Of a DNA stretch of 64,000 nt, positions 1 to 9,262 are shown one piece after another. The position numbers were made by a program, and so were the translations under genes. The notes below the pieces were generated by a model. The model saw only the letters and a program-made list of their open reading frames with translations. It was not told where the DNA came from and did not search any database. This DNA comes from Cyanidiococcus yangmingshanensis (taxonomy: Eukaryota > Rhodophyta > Bangiophyceae > Cyanidiales > Cyanidiaceae), in assembly GCA_013995675.1 (NCBI GenBank), contig VWRR01000005.1:568501-632500 (forward strand), read 5' to 3'. The first letter of the stretch is position 1; every line of letters begins with the position of its first letter.

Positions 1-2365
1 CGAAACGTACCTCTGCTGCCTCGAACATGGATGATGGACAGCGGCTCGGTTCGGCTAGCAATTCAGCTGGCAGTGCAGTGAGCCAGCGACTCCACAGCAC
101 TGGAATCGATCCCTGTTGAGACCAGGCACGAGCCAGCCAGACTGCTTCCGCTTGTATCTCGGGGACAGGAGCCAATGGATCCAAAACACTTGATATGACC
201 TCGTTGACACTCAATGGTGTGGTCGGTTCTTTCGCGGTCTGGATTCGTGCCAGAGCGGCTAGAGCGGCAACGGCTCGAGCTCTCGCAACACGCCACCGTT
301 TTGCTGCTGGCTTCTCAGCTGCAGCAAAGCGCTGAGGATCCAGCAACCGCACAAGTCTCGCCCAGTGCGTTTGGATCCATCGCCAGAGTGTCTCTAGGGT
401 CTGGAGAAGGAGCTGGCGCGTCTCCTCGGCATGGCCTATTGCAGCGCATGCGCTTTCCAGGATCGAGGCTCCTGACAAAGACGAAGGCGAGTGCAGGGTG
501 GCGACAGGCTCATCAGTCGGTGACCAGTCGAAGAGACTCGGTCTCAAGAGGGCGTCTATCAGCCGTTGAAGTAGTTCGAGTCCGGCCATACAGTGGCCAG
601 TGACCAAGAATCCGTCCCAGTGAACCTTCCAGATCACAAACCCGTACGTCTCATAGACAAGACCTTGTGCTCCGGCGGGGAGACATGTCTCAGGCTCAGT
701 GGCTGTCTTTCGAATGCATTTGGTTTTCAGGCGATGCACCTGGAGACCGATCTCGTCTCGAGCAGTCTCCGGATGCAGTTCTATTGTGCTCGCCAAGACG
801 TCACTCCAGGGCTCTGTCACCGTCAGGCATTGACGTTGAAAGTAATGAAGCGCTAGGAAAGCACATACCGGATCTGCGAGAGCAGCTTGGGCCAGCGAAC
901 AAGCCAGTTCAGCGGTGAGCGGCATCAGCGTGCACAGTTCACGCCAGAAGCAAGCTGCAGCGGTGGTTTCAGGACCCCGAACGACCTTGAGACGCTCTCG
1001 AACGTCATCAGGCGAGTCTGCCAGCCATACCGATATCCAAAAAGATCTTGAAAGGGCTGGTGACGCCTCGAGGCATAGCGACATGGTCTTCACAAGACGC
1101 TCTAAGAGCGGTCGGGTCCTGGTCTCCAACGCCAACATTCGCACTGGCAGCGCCAACGTCTCCAGTATTCGCTCGAGTGCCTCCCAGAGTGCTTGCGCTG
1201 GATCTGAGTTTGTCATGGTCAGTCGACCCATCAACCGAGCGGCGTTGATCGACAATGGACCCCCGAAGCAGTTCTTGAATCGAATCCAAGACCAGACCGA
1301 GAAGATGCTCGATCGTTTGTTCCCCTGAGCCGATCAACGTTGGCGCTCGTCTTCCTTCGTGATCCTCCTGATGCTCACAAGCGACAAGACATGCCTGTAC
1401 ATGGGCATGCAAGAGCGCCAGCTAGACGCGTCAGTGTCCCTGAACGTACCTGATAACCAGCGATTTCCGATGTTGGATCATCAGCAAAAGTCTGCAGCGC
1501 CAGACACTCCCGAAGCTCGTCGCTTGTGCTCCCCAGGAGACGTCTCATGAACGCAAGCGGCGCTTTCGAGGCATGATCGAGCGTCTCAAGGCAGACTCTC
1601 TTTTCGCGGGTGAATCGACTCACAAGCACGACTACAAGACAGACCGCTAGCCCTGAACTTGTCCGATCATCAACGAGAAACCATCGTGCGTTCAACGCAG
1701 AGAATATCTTCTCCAGTCGTGCAGTCCAAAGGGCGGTCGCTTTGTGGTCCTCTTCCTTCGGTGTCCATAAAAACGCCATCCGCAGCAGACACTCTAAAAG
1801 CCATACACGTTCTTGCCGAGCACCTCGACGACCGTGAAGCGCTTCTACCGCGCGTTGGCCTAGCGCCTCCACAACTTTATCAGCTCCCATGCGTTCAAGG
1901 ACGGTTTGTGCGTTTCGAGCGAGCGTCGCCGTCGCGTCTGAGGCGATTCGAACGATCAACCAAAGCGTCCCCAGCGTCGCGCGAACAAATCGCAGATATC
2001 GCTTCTCAAGCCTCGCCACCTGGTCATCAACCGCCGTACCAGACCATGTCCGAGAAGAGGACTGATGATGATGATGGACGCAACTCGAAAGACGAGTCGG
2101 TGTCGGCTGGCACACCCAAGCGTTCGACGATCACTCGAGCTCGCTCCCTGCTTACAACGAGACGAGCAGCCATGAGCGCAATCACCGCCGAAGACTGTTC
2201 CTGTGGTTTCCCAACTCCTCCACCAATCTCTTGCTTGCCATCAAGCAACAACCACCAGAGGTCTTCCGCCCACAATTCAGTCTCGGTCTCCAGCTGAGAG
2301 GCCGACACCAGGCCCCGCTGGAGACGGTGCCAGAACGCTTCTCGAACTGCCAACGGGTCTCGCAT
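1..2365 (-). CDS. Large alpha-helical repeat protein, 5' part, runs off left edge
   Basis: I do not recognise this gene. From an ATG at 2365 the reading continues leftwards through several frames to base 1, including a long open frame without an ATG from about 1290 to the window edge. The product is almost wholly alpha-helical, rich in Leu, Ala, Glu and Arg, like HEAT/ARM-type scaffolds. Two canonical introns can be drawn: 2055-2190 (GTT|GTAAGC ... GACCAG|GTG, 136 nt, phase 0) and 1328-1452 (CAG|GTACGT ... CTCAG|GG, 125 nt, phase 0), each restoring an open frame. The window begins at GAG|GTACGT on this strand, possibly a third donor. Alternatively three +1 shifts join the frames; one would lie in a run of five G near 1268. 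The upstream ATG at 2539 is possible but lies before a TATA-like motif. Confidence 0.6.
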
Positions 2366-2391
2366 CGAACTTGAAACCTCTACCAAAAGTC

Positions 2392-2408
2392 CTCTATATT
2401 CTATAGAG
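2392..2408 (-). promoter_or_regulatory. TATA-like inverted repeat upstream of the helical-repeat gene
   Basis: The 17-base element CTCTATATTCTATAGAG is a perfect inverted repeat with 7-base arms and a 3-base centre. It contains TATA-like sequence on both strands and lies 27 bases before the chosen ATG at 2365. It could serve the minus-strand gene, the plus-strand gene at 2715, or both. Its role is inferred from position only. Confidence 0.3.
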
Positions 2409-2714
2409 ACTCTCTGTGATGAAATGAACGTGGAACGCTCAGTTTGTCTATGGTTTCGAAACGACTTTTCAAGAACGACGTCCAGGACACTTGTTGGCGA
2501 CCAGCAAGGTTTCGGTTGGCGCTCCCACGCGCTGCTCACAACGCCTTGTTTGTACGAAAGACAGTTTGTTGCGAGAAGAGCACGCTTGGGACAGTGGTGG
2601 AGAACGGTTTTCGTGATCTAGCAAGGGAAACTGGTGCGTGTGGCACTCTGCTGGGGTCGCATTGCATCCCCTCAATTCTTATCGAGTACTTGGTTGGTAC
2701 GAAACGTGCCGAGC

Positions 2715-3014
2715 ATGGCGTCCGCGCCACCGAATGGTGAAGTGTCGACGGCAAGGAACCTGGCGAATGGCTTGGTGAGCACCTCTTCCCAGGAATCAGT
2801 AAGCGTGCGGCATAGCCACGAGTTTGAGAGCTACCTCGGGGGGCTCCTAGAGCCCGGAATACCCCTGTCGCCACGCCAGTCGGGTCTGAAGACGTACAGT
2901 TCCCGAACGTGTCGTTTCAGTGACCTGTATGTTTGCTTCATTGTGCTTCTGGCGCTCTCGCTTGTTCCAATTGTGCTTTTCCTCTATTGGGAGAAATGGG
3001 GAAAACATGTTTAA
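2715..3014 (+). CDS. Small tail-anchored membrane protein, unknown function
   Basis: This encodes 99 residues from the ATG at 2715, which begins MASAPPNGEV. The first 75 residues are polar and Ser/Arg-rich; residues about 75-95 form one strongly hydrophobic helix (core VCFIVLLALSLVPIVLFLY) followed by WEKWGKHV at the very C-terminus. That is the architecture of a tail-anchored protein with its N-terminus in the cytosol. Overall shape and a preceding Pro/Ser/Gly segment faintly recall Sec61-beta, but the Sec61-beta signature before the helix is not clear, so I leave it unnamed. It is divergent from the minus-strand gene, with about 350 bases between the two starts. Confidence 0.5.
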   Translation: MASAPPNGEVSTARNLANGLVSTSSQESVSVRHSHEFESYLGGLLEPGIPLSPRQSGLKTYSSRTCRFSDLYVCFIVLLALSLVPIVLFLYWEKWGKHV

Positions 3015-3954
3015 TGATTTTTTCGGTCTTGAGTGCGTCCTGAAGAGGCGTCGTCGGAGACGAGCGCTTTCTCTCTCCTGGACGAACTTGCGTTGGGGCT
3101 TGCCCTTGGCAGCAAGTTAGCAAACACCCTCGACTCAGATATCTTTGGGTTCAGAGACGGAGCTGACCACGAATTGTCCGCAAAGCGTGTGTTTGAACGG
3201 GTTGATAGTCAAATAGATACGTGGGTTGGCTCTCAGAACGGAGACCGTCACCAAGAGATGCGTACAAACGTTTCAAGGATATCGGCCTTCACCAACAACA
3301 AGAGGTATTTCGAATCAGCTGTCTCACAGGGGTTAAACCAAGAAGGAAGCTTTGGTGCATATCGAACGCGTGGGATAGTCTCGTTTATGAGACGGGGCTT
3401 GCGCGATGACGACGAATCGAGGGACGAGTTCCGCTGTACTCCCCTGTAATTCATCGACTTGAAAACCAGTCTTCTCTCAAAACCGACTGGGATAAAGTCC
3501 TTCGTGGCGCGTCAGCGACTTTTCCTGGACGCAAGCCAGCAGCGGCAAAGGTTCATGAACATACAACCGGATGAACGCTGGCTCATAGCCCGGAATACTC
3601 AACAAGCATGGTTTATGGTCATCCATCTGCCGACACAGTCATATCATGGCCATCAAGTGCGTTGTACAAGATGGTCTCCCCTGGATATCTATGGTAACTC
3701 AGCAAACGTTCGGGTAACAGGATTGTACGGGTTCTCGATCGCATCTCGTCGTCGTTTTAGTACGCCATCAATCAGATAACTTTGCTAAACTCTTTCGAGT
3801 ATATCATCAACGTCTAGTGGGGTCTCACCAGTAGCCCTCAAGACGAGGGGAGCGACACAGAAACAAACGCGGAAACAGCGACGCCCGTTCCGGTCGCCCG
3901 AACTTGTCTCAAACCGTGTTTGTTTCGTTCGGGTTTCTGGTCTTGGGCGTAGTC
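3015..3954. other. Intergenic stretch, no supported gene
   Basis: No convincing gene is seen. Open frames at 3033-3449 (138 codons, plus) and 3459-3779 (plus) have no recognisable domain, signal peptide or membrane segment. The first is acidic and could be a small unknown protein, but nothing supports it beyond length. A TATA-like GAGTATATC lies near 3797, about 150 bases before the ATG of the EGF-repeat gene. Confidence 0.4.
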
Positions 3955-5478
3955 ATGACCCGTGTCAGCAGTTGGTCGTTACGAACGAGTCCGGTACCTG
4001 CTCGAAACAAACGATCAGGTCGACGTCGGAGAAGAGGAGCGTTCACTGCGTTGTTCGTCGTGAGCGTAACGTTCCTGTTGGGTCTCTGGGTCGGTTCGCG
4101 GACATGTCGAACGTTCACGCGCTCCTTCGTTACGCCAACGGCGGTAGAGCGCCAAGTAAAAACATCCAATCGTTCTTTGCGGAACTTAGGACGTGCAGCC
4201 GATGCGAGTTGGTGTGGTGTCTGGCCTGCTCCGTGCTCAGGACACGGCACGTGTCGGTTGCAGCGAGGTCTACCGACACCCTATCCCGCCTCTGCTGGTA
4301 GCGAGGACGACTCGAGCGACTTGCCTGCGAACAGTATCGCTTTCTGTCAGTGTGATGCTGGCTGGGCACCGCCAGCGTGTGATCGGCCTCTCTGTCGGGG
4401 TGGAGGCCACTGCTCCGGAAACGGGGTATGTGTCGAGGGCAACTGTGTATGCGAGGGAGCTTGGCGAGGAAACGCCTGTGATCTGTTTGCGGCTGTGGAA
4501 ACACCGACACCTCGTTGCGCTAGAGATGCCCAAACCGGATTGGTTTGTGGTGGTGTACAGCAGGGTATCTGTGAAACCAACGGAACATGTACTTGTCAAC
4601 CTGGATGGACAGGATCAGCATGCGAACAGGCGACGCTCTCGTCGGTCTATCAACTAGCAAGATTCGGCGCTGGGACACTGAGTCCATGCAAGGCATCACC
4701 GTCACCACAATCGACTCCTTTTGTGGTTGCAGTACTGCCACCCGCTGAACAAGGCAGGCGCTGGCTGGGGTTTCAGGCGCAGCTCGTTCCAACACAAGGC
4801 CAGTTCCTGTCTGGTACTTCGCTGCCGTGGCTTTGTCTCGCTTACGACCTGGCAGAGCGACTTGCGAGCAATGCATTGGTCGCCGCTTTTGATATAGTGG
4901 TGACTCGTTGGATTGAGGAGAGCTCCTCTGGAGAACGATCCTGGCTCTTGACAGCGGCCATTTCGGTCCCGGAAACGTGGCAAATCAATGCCACACTCGA
5001 GCATTATCTTGTGCAAGTGTTACCAATCAAGCTCGGTGCGCCTATCCATGTTACGAATGTGCTCGTCGGTCATGGGGTCTTTCTGAACATTGCCAACGAG
5101 ACGAACGATGGTCAACGACTGCTGGGTCGATCTGTGAACCAGCGCTCTGCTGTCGGTTCATCCTCGGTGTCGGTGCTGGAGGCATTCGGTATTGCTGCAA
5201 TGGGTGTTGTCGTTTTCACCACTGTGCTGGCTTTGCTTCTAGTAGGGGACGCCTGGTGGCAGCGACGCCAATTCGGTGCCAAAGAAACATCAGACCCAGT
5301 GGAGACATCACCGAGAACGATGGCAGCAGCGAACCCATCTGGGAACGCTTCTCCTTCGGCGCCGAACTCAGCAACAACTGCCTCTTCCTCACCTCTTGGT
5401 ATGAATCTGGAAGAGCTTGTGACGATATCGCTCTCTCCAGAGCGACCATGGCGATATCGTTCCTGGCGTCGACGTTGA
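3955..5478 (+). CDS. Membrane protein with EGF-like repeats
   Basis: This encodes 507 residues from ATG 3955. A basic stretch (SGRRRRRGAF) precedes a hydrophobic signal-anchor helix (about residues 30-49). The lumenal/extracellular part carries three Cys-rich EGF/tenascin-type modules, with signatures CSGHGTCRL, FCQCDAGWAPPACD, CSGNGVCVEGNCVC and TCTCQPGWTGSACE (about residues 85-225). A non-Cys domain of about 190 residues with NAT/NET sequons follows. A second hydrophobic helix (GIAAMGVVVFTTVLALLLV, about residues 415-435) leads into a Ser/Pro/Thr-rich tail of about 75 residues. Family knowledge: such EGF repeats bind glycans or proteins on surface receptors and wall-associated proteins. 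The ligand is unknown. The gene is intact and single-exon. Confidence 0.75.
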   Translation: MTRVSSWSLRTSPVPARNKRSGRRRRRGAFTALFVVSVTFLLGLWVGSRTCRTFTRSFVTPTAVERQVKTSNRSLRNLGRAADASWCGVWPAPCSGHGTCRLQRGLPTPYPASAGSEDDSSDLPANSIAFCQCDAGWAPPACDRPLCRGGGHCSGNGVCVEGNCVCEGAWRGNACDLFAAVETPTPRCARDAQTGLVCGGVQQGICETNGTCTCQPGWTGSACEQATLSSVYQLARFGAGTLSPCKASPSPQSTPFVVAVLPPAEQGRRWLGFQAQLVPTQGQFLSGTSLPWLCLAYDLAERLASNALVAAFDIVVTRWIEESSSGERSWLLTAAISVPETWQINATLEHYLVQVLPIKLGAPIHVTNVLVGHGVFLNIANETNDGQRLLGRSVNQRSAVGSSSVSVLEAFGIAAMGVVVFTTVLALLLVGDAWWQRRQFGAKETSDPVETSPRTMAAANPSGNASPSAPNSATTASSSPLGMNLEELVTISLSPERPWRYRSWRRR

Positions 5479-6798
5479 TGTTCGCTGCACGAGCCTCCAT
5501 ATCGATCCTATCTGACGAAGCCACCGTTAATCTATCGGTATTGCGCTCGAGAGACAAGTCTTCAAGCGCACCATCCTGGTCTGACTTTTGAACAGGCGTC
5601 GCGATCAAGCCAAGCCCATTTCGAGTTCTATCGAGGTTGCTGGTAGACGGTCGATGAACTAGGCGACCGGAAACTTGCAGGCGTATGACAGGCCATCGAA
5701 TGAGCATATCGAGCGCCTCCGATCACCTCAGTCTACCGATGCGAAGGATCGCGGAACGATCAGCACAAAGCACCGGAGAGAAACGGTTGTGCTGGTCTTT
5801 TCAGGCGAATATCGTTGTTGAGAAGATATGTGCTGGAAAGGAAGCTTTTAGAATCGTATCGTTCTTAATTCGAAATCGAATTCACGGTAGCTAAATTATT
5901 CGCTGGTAATGATTTGATCAATGTGTTACTGATCTATAGGGCGTTTTCATGATGGCTGCCTATCAACATGGTAAACCGAGTGTGCATATCGTCATGGAGA
6001 ACGGACTCTACACATCATCATCTCCGGGACGTTTCAGGGGTCATCAATACGACAGCAAGACAAGGACGGAAACACTGGGCACCTACGGCTGACGTATCAC
6101 CTTTGACTGGGAATATGGATCAAACAACACCTCGCTTCTGGATACGACGCTGAAGCAACGGGTGCACGATTGAACGGTTTCGGGTTGTGTACTGCTGCAC
6201 AACAAACACGTCCCATGGAGCCGTAATCCAAAGAGCACTGGCCTGGCTTACCTCAAAAGCACTCCAAAAGCGCCCAGTCGTGAAAGAGTCGACACGAAAG
6301 TGGCTACAAAGGCTACGCTCCGCGTTTACACGCCGTAGAGTCTTGCCTCCTTGGAGGACGAGCAGCCGCGACCGCACTTGGCACCCGATCGAACCGACAG
6401 ACACTGTCAAAGTGTTCAGACTCTAAAGAGTCCGAAACTCCATACGCTATATTTACTGAATAGAAGAGGTCTGTGTCCTTCTCTCAGCCTAGTCGTGAAC
6501 AGCCAGACCTGAGACGAGTTTCAGAAACGGGTGCCAGCCCTAAAAGCGCTGCAGTTCCGTCGAACGCTGCAACCGTCTCCCAAGTCTACGTGCGGATTCC
6601 TTCGTTTTGGTGTCGGATAGCGTCTTTGTGTTCTTGATTATTGCTCTGATCAACAACCTGGTTTGGACTGGACGGATTCTCGTCCTTGAGCGCAGACTGA
6701 CTGCTTCGTGAACGGAGCAGTGACGCCGCTTAACCGACCTTTGGACTCGAACAACCCTTTTTGGGGTCGTGTGTCGTGCTCGTCCGTTCTTTACCAAC
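5479..6798. other. Intergenic stretch, no supported gene
   Basis: This 1.3-kb interval separates two plus-strand genes. The only open frames are under 100 codons (for example 6187-6426 plus and 6540-6800 minus), without recognisable features. An AT-rich segment near 5860-5940 probably belongs to the 3' flank of the EGF-repeat gene. I see no tRNA or repeat in it. Confidence 0.4.
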
Positions 6799-8532
6799 AT
6801 GGCGACAAGGAGCGCTTCGGAATCAGACCAACACGAATCAGCGTTACGACTCGTTTATCCGGTGCCTTGTTTTGCAGCTTTTGTTGCCTCCCTGGTGAGC
6901 ACTCGACGACAAGCACGGCTGCTCGACACGAGGCGAGCGGCTGGTGCTCCTTCCACGGTCGGCCGTAGGACGAGGGTTTCCACCCGACGCTTCTCCACAA
7001 GCCGGGACGGCACGGAAACTCGTCAACGTATCGTGTGTCAGTTGAGAGAAGGCGGTACCCGACCCAGCCCAAATGGACGCCAGGAACGAGCCGCCACAAC
7101 GGAGCCTCCGATCCGCGTCTCTATCGTAGCGCTGGGTTGTGCAAAGAATACTGTCGATGCCGAAGTTTTTCTGGGAGACTTGAAGAATCAGGGTTACCAG
7201 ATCGTCTCTGAAAATGAACAAGCAGATGCAATCATCGTGAACACGTGCACGTTCATTGAAGAGGCGAAGCGTGAATCAATCGCAGCGATCTTGCAGGCTG
7301 CTGCGAGAAAACGTTCAGGAACGCGTGCAGTGGTCGTTACAGGATGTATGGCTCAACGGTATGCAGCCGAACTGGCTGACGAGATTCCCGAAGTAGATGC
7401 CGTGGTCGGCTTTGCGGCGTATGCGCAGCTAGCCGAACAGGTTCGTCAGCTCGTCACTGCGCAACGACAAAAAGATGATGTACCGAGCGTACACGTTGGA
7501 AGCCCAAACGTTCCTTTTCGTCCCGAGTATCGACGTCATCGTCTTGGCGAGCGCCATACCGCCTATCTTCGGGTCGCCGAGGGCTGCGACCACCAGTGTG
7601 CTTTCTGTGCGATTCCACAATGGCGAGGTCGTTTTCGAAGCAAGCCGTTCGAAGAACTCATTCAAGAGGCGCATCGACTCGTCGAGGAAGATGGTGTTCG
7701 TGAGCTCTGTCTCATCGCCGAAGATACGAACATGTACGGCATGGACTTTGGTCGAGATGCTCGTCTGCTTGCGGATGTTCTTCGCTACCTCCAGCGAGAG
7801 CTCGTGCCACGAGGCCTGGTATGGATCCGCCTCCTCTACTGCTACCCGTCCTACTTTGCTGATGACCTCATCGATGCCATCGCTGAATGCCCAGCAGTGG
7901 TCAAGTGCATCGACATCCCGCTGCAACACGCTAGCGACGCAGTTCTGCATCGTATGCGACGTCCCCTGATGTCCCATACGAGCGCACTCTTGGCGAAACT
8001 GCGTCAACGCATTCCAGGTCTGCAGCTGCGTTCGACCTTTATTGCAGGATCACCGGGTGAGACGGCCCGAGACCATCAGGTCCTCGTTCGTTTCCTGCAG
8101 GAAATGCGCTTTGCACGGGCTGGATTCTTCACGTTCTCCGCCGAAGAAGGAACCCCTATGGCGCAGTCGGATGCTGCGGTACCTCGCACCGTGCAGGAAC
8201 GACGTCGTGATCAGTTGCTGAGTCTGCAGCAAGCCATCCAAGAGGAGCTTGCTACGTCCCTCATTGGCCAAGAGCTCGATGTTCTCATTGACCGCCACGA
8301 TGGAGGTCATTCGGTTGGTCGAACGTTTATGGACGCACCGGATATTGACGGAGTGGCTTACGTTCTGCAGAATGACTGGCAGCCAGGGGAGCTTGTGCGA
8401 GCCCGCGTCGTTGCCTACCAGCGGCTGGGACCTCCTCTGCGATGCTTGCCCGCGACACTGAACGAGTTTCCTCCCTTTGGTAATCGACTTGGGTCGGCAG
8501 CAGTGTTGCGGAGCGTCGCGATAGACAAGTGA
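6799..8532 (+). CDS. rimO: RimO-type ribosomal protein S12 methylthiotransferase, organelle-targeted
   Basis: This radical-SAM enzyme adds a methylthio group to an aspartate of ribosomal protein uS12. From ATG 6799 it has 577 residues. The first ~100 are Arg/Ser/Thr-rich and look like an organellar transit peptide. The MTTase N-terminal domain follows with its three cluster cysteines in ALGCAKNTVD, NTCTFIEEA and GCMAQRY. The radical-SAM core then begins with CDHQCAFC (CxxxCxxC), and a C-terminal TRAM-like segment ends the protein. The GCAKN and CDHQCAFCAIP forms match RimO rather than MiaB/CDKAL1. The bacterial-type substrate implies action on plastid or mitochondrial ribosomes; plastid is likelier given the cyanobacterial affinity of nuclear rimO in algae (inference). 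An in-frame GTG lies 30 bases upstream, but the ATG is preferred. Confidence 0.9.
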   Translation: MATRSASESDQHESALRLVYPVPCFAAFVASLVSTRRQARLLDTRRAAGAPSTVGRRTRVSTRRFSTSRDGTETRQRIVCQLREGGTRPSPNGRQERAATTEPPIRVSIVALGCAKNTVDAEVFLGDLKNQGYQIVSENEQADAIIVNTCTFIEEAKRESIAAILQAAARKRSGTRAVVVTGCMAQRYAAELADEIPEVDAVVGFAAYAQLAEQVRQLVTAQRQKDDVPSVHVGSPNVPFRPEYRRHRLGERHTAYLRVAEGCDHQCAFCAIPQWRGRFRSKPFEELIQEAHRLVEEDGVRELCLIAEDTNMYGMDFGRDARLLADVLRYLQRELVPRGLVWIRLLYCYPSYFADDLIDAIAECPAVVKCIDIPLQHASDAVLHRMRRPLMSHTSALLAKLRQRIPGLQLRSTFIAGSPGETARDHQVLVRFLQEMRFARAGFFTFSAEEGTPMAQSDAAVPRTVQERRRDQLLSLQQAIQEELATSLIGQELDVLIDRHDGGHSVGRTFMDAPDIDGVAYVLQNDWQPGELVRARVVAYQRLGPPLRCLPATLNEFPPFGNRLGSAAVLRSVAIDK

Positions 8533-9262
8533 CGCTCAGTACCCATCCCCAGCGAGTAACAACATGATACCAGAAACGTGAGCTGCCTTGGCGCACCACG
8601 CCCAAGACGAGCTTTGCAACATATACTGAAGTTAAATGGACCACCAGATGTCCCAATACAAAAGAGGAGAATCTCTACCAGTCTGGCACCGTTCCGGCAT
8701 GCGCGGGCCATGAGCACGATCCATCGCTTCATCGATACTGGGGCGACTAGGGTCATTTTTGGGTCTGGTCGTGCGCTCGTCGTTGCATACGACCAGCCAG
8801 GTACATGGTCGGCGCCTCGTCCCTAAGACATGACTGCACGGATGCGCCTCTATGCTGGAAACGTAACTGCGCTCACGCGTATCAGTCGTCGGGACTAGCG
8901 ACGGCTGACGCTGGTCGGCGACACACCTTTCACGCTGTGCCACAGACACACACTAGTTTCTGCTGTGACGCGAATCGCGATGCAGGTTGGATGTACGCAC
9001 AAGTCAAAAGAGTTGTATCCGACAATCCGCGCATGAAGCAACAGTTGATGCAGTCGTTTGGGGATGTCTGCAGCGTCATCACGAGAGCGCCGACGAGGCT
9101 GAATGCTATCCCGCCAAGTACTCTTTTACCAGACTATTCTTGTGCAGTTACCTAAACGAGTGAACTAGTCATTGAGGGCGTCATGGTTCAAATCACCAGG
9201 ACAGCTCCCGTCTCTTCAATCGATGGAAAACCAAACGCTCTGATTATTTTTCTGTCGGGTGA
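8533..9262. other. Intergenic stretch between convergent genes
   Basis: This 0.7-kb region lies between the convergent rimO and TPR-protein genes. An open frame at 8805-9155 (plus) has no recognisable features. GGTTCAAATC at 9186 resembles a tRNA B box, but its flanks do not form a T stem. Nothing else is seen. Confidence 0.4.

Noticed and set aside
2715-3014. Sec61-beta
   Set aside because: The size and tail anchor fit, but the conserved residues before the helix are not clear enough to name it.
9186-9200. B-box-like GGTTCAAATCACC
   Set aside because: The flanks do not pair as a T stem and no acceptor or anticodon arms can be drawn.
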